Source of the DNA: JBFHQE01 sp041592335
Lineage (GTDB): Bacteria > Pseudomonadota > Gammaproteobacteria > Thiohalobacterales > Thiohalobacteraceae
DNA length: 6,033 nt
Assembly: GCA_041592335.1 (NCBI GenBank)
Contig: JBFHQE010000040.1
Location: forward strand, 1 to 6,033
Direction: 5' to 3'
This document shows positions 5,214-6,033 of the stretch, piece by piece. The notes beneath the pieces were generated by a model. The model saw only the letters and a program-made list of their open reading frames with translations. It was not told where the DNA came from and did not search any database. The stretch's first letter is position 1; each line of letters begins with the position of its first letter. A program made the translations under genes and the position numbers.

Positions 5214-5623
5214 CCCTTCTCCCCCGCTCCATGTGCGCTGGCCAGGCGCCGATCCGTCCGTTGGCCGATGTTGGCATGCAAGCAGACCGGCTGCTCATCG
5301 TTATTGAAAATGAGGTAAGACTTGCTCAGCCAGACCTCATCTTGGCTACTGTTATTCAGACGAACCAGTACGAAACCTTTTTTATCATCATCAATCACGG
5401 TAAGTGGCAATGCCCCTAACTCACCGCTGCTGACAAGCTTGATTTGTGAACCCTGATCAGTGACGACCTTCATCTCGATCTCATCGTCATCGAATTCTTT
5501 AACCATGTAATGTTCGGCCTTGCTACCTTTCGGTATATTTTCGGCGAACAACTGGCCTGTCAAACCTATGCTGGCAACGATTCCGAATATAACCCAACGT
5601 GTTGCTTCACTAATTATTTTCAT
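5195..5623 (-). CDS. Secreted small protein with cysteine-bearing C-terminal tail
   Basis: A 142-aa protein of unknown function. The start is well supported by GGAGG (plus-strand CCTCC at 5631-5635) seven bases upstream of the ATG. Residues about 9-27 form a Sec signal peptide, with probable cleavage after Leu-Phe-Ala (27), so the mature protein is periplasmic or secreted. The mature part has an acidic stretch (FDDDEIEMKVV, 44-54) and short beta-strands with QIKLVSSGELGALPLTVIDDD and GFVLVRLNN and VWLSKSYLIFN, compatible with a small beta-barrel of SH3 type. The tail holds Cys114 and Cys138 with RRLASAHGAGEKGC (125-138), possibly a disulfide. The gene overlaps the upstream membrane-protein gene by ATGA and the M48 gene by 19 nt, so it is likely a partner of the protease, for instance a chaperone, inhibitor or substrate adaptor. 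That role is inference. Confidence 0.8.
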   Translation of the reverse strand: MKIISEATRWVIFGIVASIGLTGQLFAENIPKGSKAEHYMVKEFDDDEIEMKVVTDQGSQIKLVSSGELGALPLTVIDDDKKGFVLVRLNNSSQDEVWLSKSYLIFNNDEQPVCLHANIGQRTDRRLASAHGAGEKGCLLKP

Positions 5624-6033
5624 TGCGCGTCCTCCAGTACGTTGTCTGTTATATCAGTCAACGGTTGTGGTAGATCCAATCCGAAAATCTTGAGTATCCA
5701 TTGTTCTAATGGGCTGCCACGCAGAACATTCAGCATAGCAAGCAAGCCTAGAAAAGCAATGGAGTTGACGGGCTCCAGGCGCATGATCAAGAACATGCCG
5801 AGAGCAACGCTAACTACTAACAGTCCTAATAGGACCGACATGGCCGATTTAGGATGGGCTCGAGCCTTGTTCAGCAAACTGTTGCAGTGCCTCACCCAGA
5901 AACTGTCTGAAGAGTTTTCTTTTTTGCCGAGGTTGCTATCGGCTGTATTAAACTGGCAGGTACCATCCGTGGCGTGTTCCAGCCAACGCACGCCCCAAGC
6001 ATAGATAATAACCAGAATAAACCAACTCCCCAG
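5620..6033 (-). CDS. Polytopic membrane protein, C-terminal part (start outside window)
   Basis: The frame is open to the right edge, so the gene begins beyond the window; a GTG at 5991 is in frame, but the residues before it (LGSWFILVIIYAWG) continue a membrane segment, so it should not be used as the start. The visible 137 residues hold a first hydrophobic stretch (1-17), a polar loop with Cys26 and Cys50 and a charged region, a second membrane helix (about 66-84) and a third (about 89-104), then an amphipathic PLEQWILKIFGL (108-119) and an acidic tail ending NVLEDAQ. I do not recognise the family. The stop TGA overlaps the ATG of the next gene (5620-5623), so it is coupled with the secreted protein and M48 protease. 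An inner-membrane component of the same envelope system is the likely role. Confidence 0.75.
   Translation of the reverse strand: MGSWFILVIIYAWGVRWLEHATDGTCQFNTADSNLGKKENSSDSFWVRHCNSLLNKARAHPKSAMSVLLGLLVVSVALGMFLIMRLEPVNSIAFLGLLAMLNVLRGSPLEQWILKIFGLDLPQPLTDITDNVLEDAQ

Noticed and set aside
5620..5991. GTG at 5991 as the true start of the membrane-protein gene
   Set aside because: The frame continues upstream to the window edge as a hydrophobic helix, so the GTG is most likely internal.
5510..6004. Plus-strand ORF of 164 codons opposite the membrane-protein and secreted-protein genes
   Set aside because: Antisense to two coupled genes with a signal peptide, membrane helices and good ribosome binding site; no domain seen.

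Overview
The window looks like part of a proteobacterial chromosome or large plasmid, most likely gammaproteobacterial. The grounds are moderate GC content, clear Shine-Dalgarno sites, an AraC-type regulator with a cupin sensor domain, a DUF1772 protein, and an outer-membrane-type lipoprotein of the M48 protease family. No rRNA, tRNA, transposase, integrase or cas gene is visible, so genus cannot be given.

Layout. Positions 1-487 hold no convincing gene. They contain a 21-bp-phased, DnaA-box-like tandem motif (131-193) and then a short CRISPR array (241-408) of three identical 36-nt repeats and two 30-nt spacers. That geometry is typical of class 2 systems, especially type II. No cas gene follows in the remaining 5.6 kb, so any effector lies left of the window or the array is an orphan. 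From 488 to 951 two small unrecognised proteins are encoded head to tail with an ATGA stop/start overlap.

The middle (970-3485) is a regulator-plus-enzymes module. An AraC-family regulator (minus strand, 1920-970) is divergent from a plus-strand run: a 23-codon-scale mini-ORF with a very strong ribosome binding site, an NmrA/SDR-type NAD(P)-binding protein, and a DUF1772 (anthrone oxygenase-like) membrane protein joined to the previous gene by ATGA. The divergent intergenic region carries two inverted repeats (1933-1946 and 2020-2038) that are good operator candidates. The likely job of the module is inducible redox modification or detoxification of a small organic, possibly quinone- or aldehyde-like, compound; this is inference from families and context.

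The right part (3741-6033) is a tightly packed minus-strand operon read from the right edge: a partial polytopic membrane protein, a small secreted SH3-like-sized protein with a cysteine-bearing C-terminal tail, and a large M48 zinc metalloprotease lipoprotein with a TPR-like C-terminus. The first two overlap by ATGA and the last two by 19 nt, so the three products are probably made together and act in the cell envelope.

Best candidates for something new are the 36/30 mini-array with no visible cas genes, its 21-bp-phased flank, and the envelope operon, whose two smaller proteins I do not recognise.
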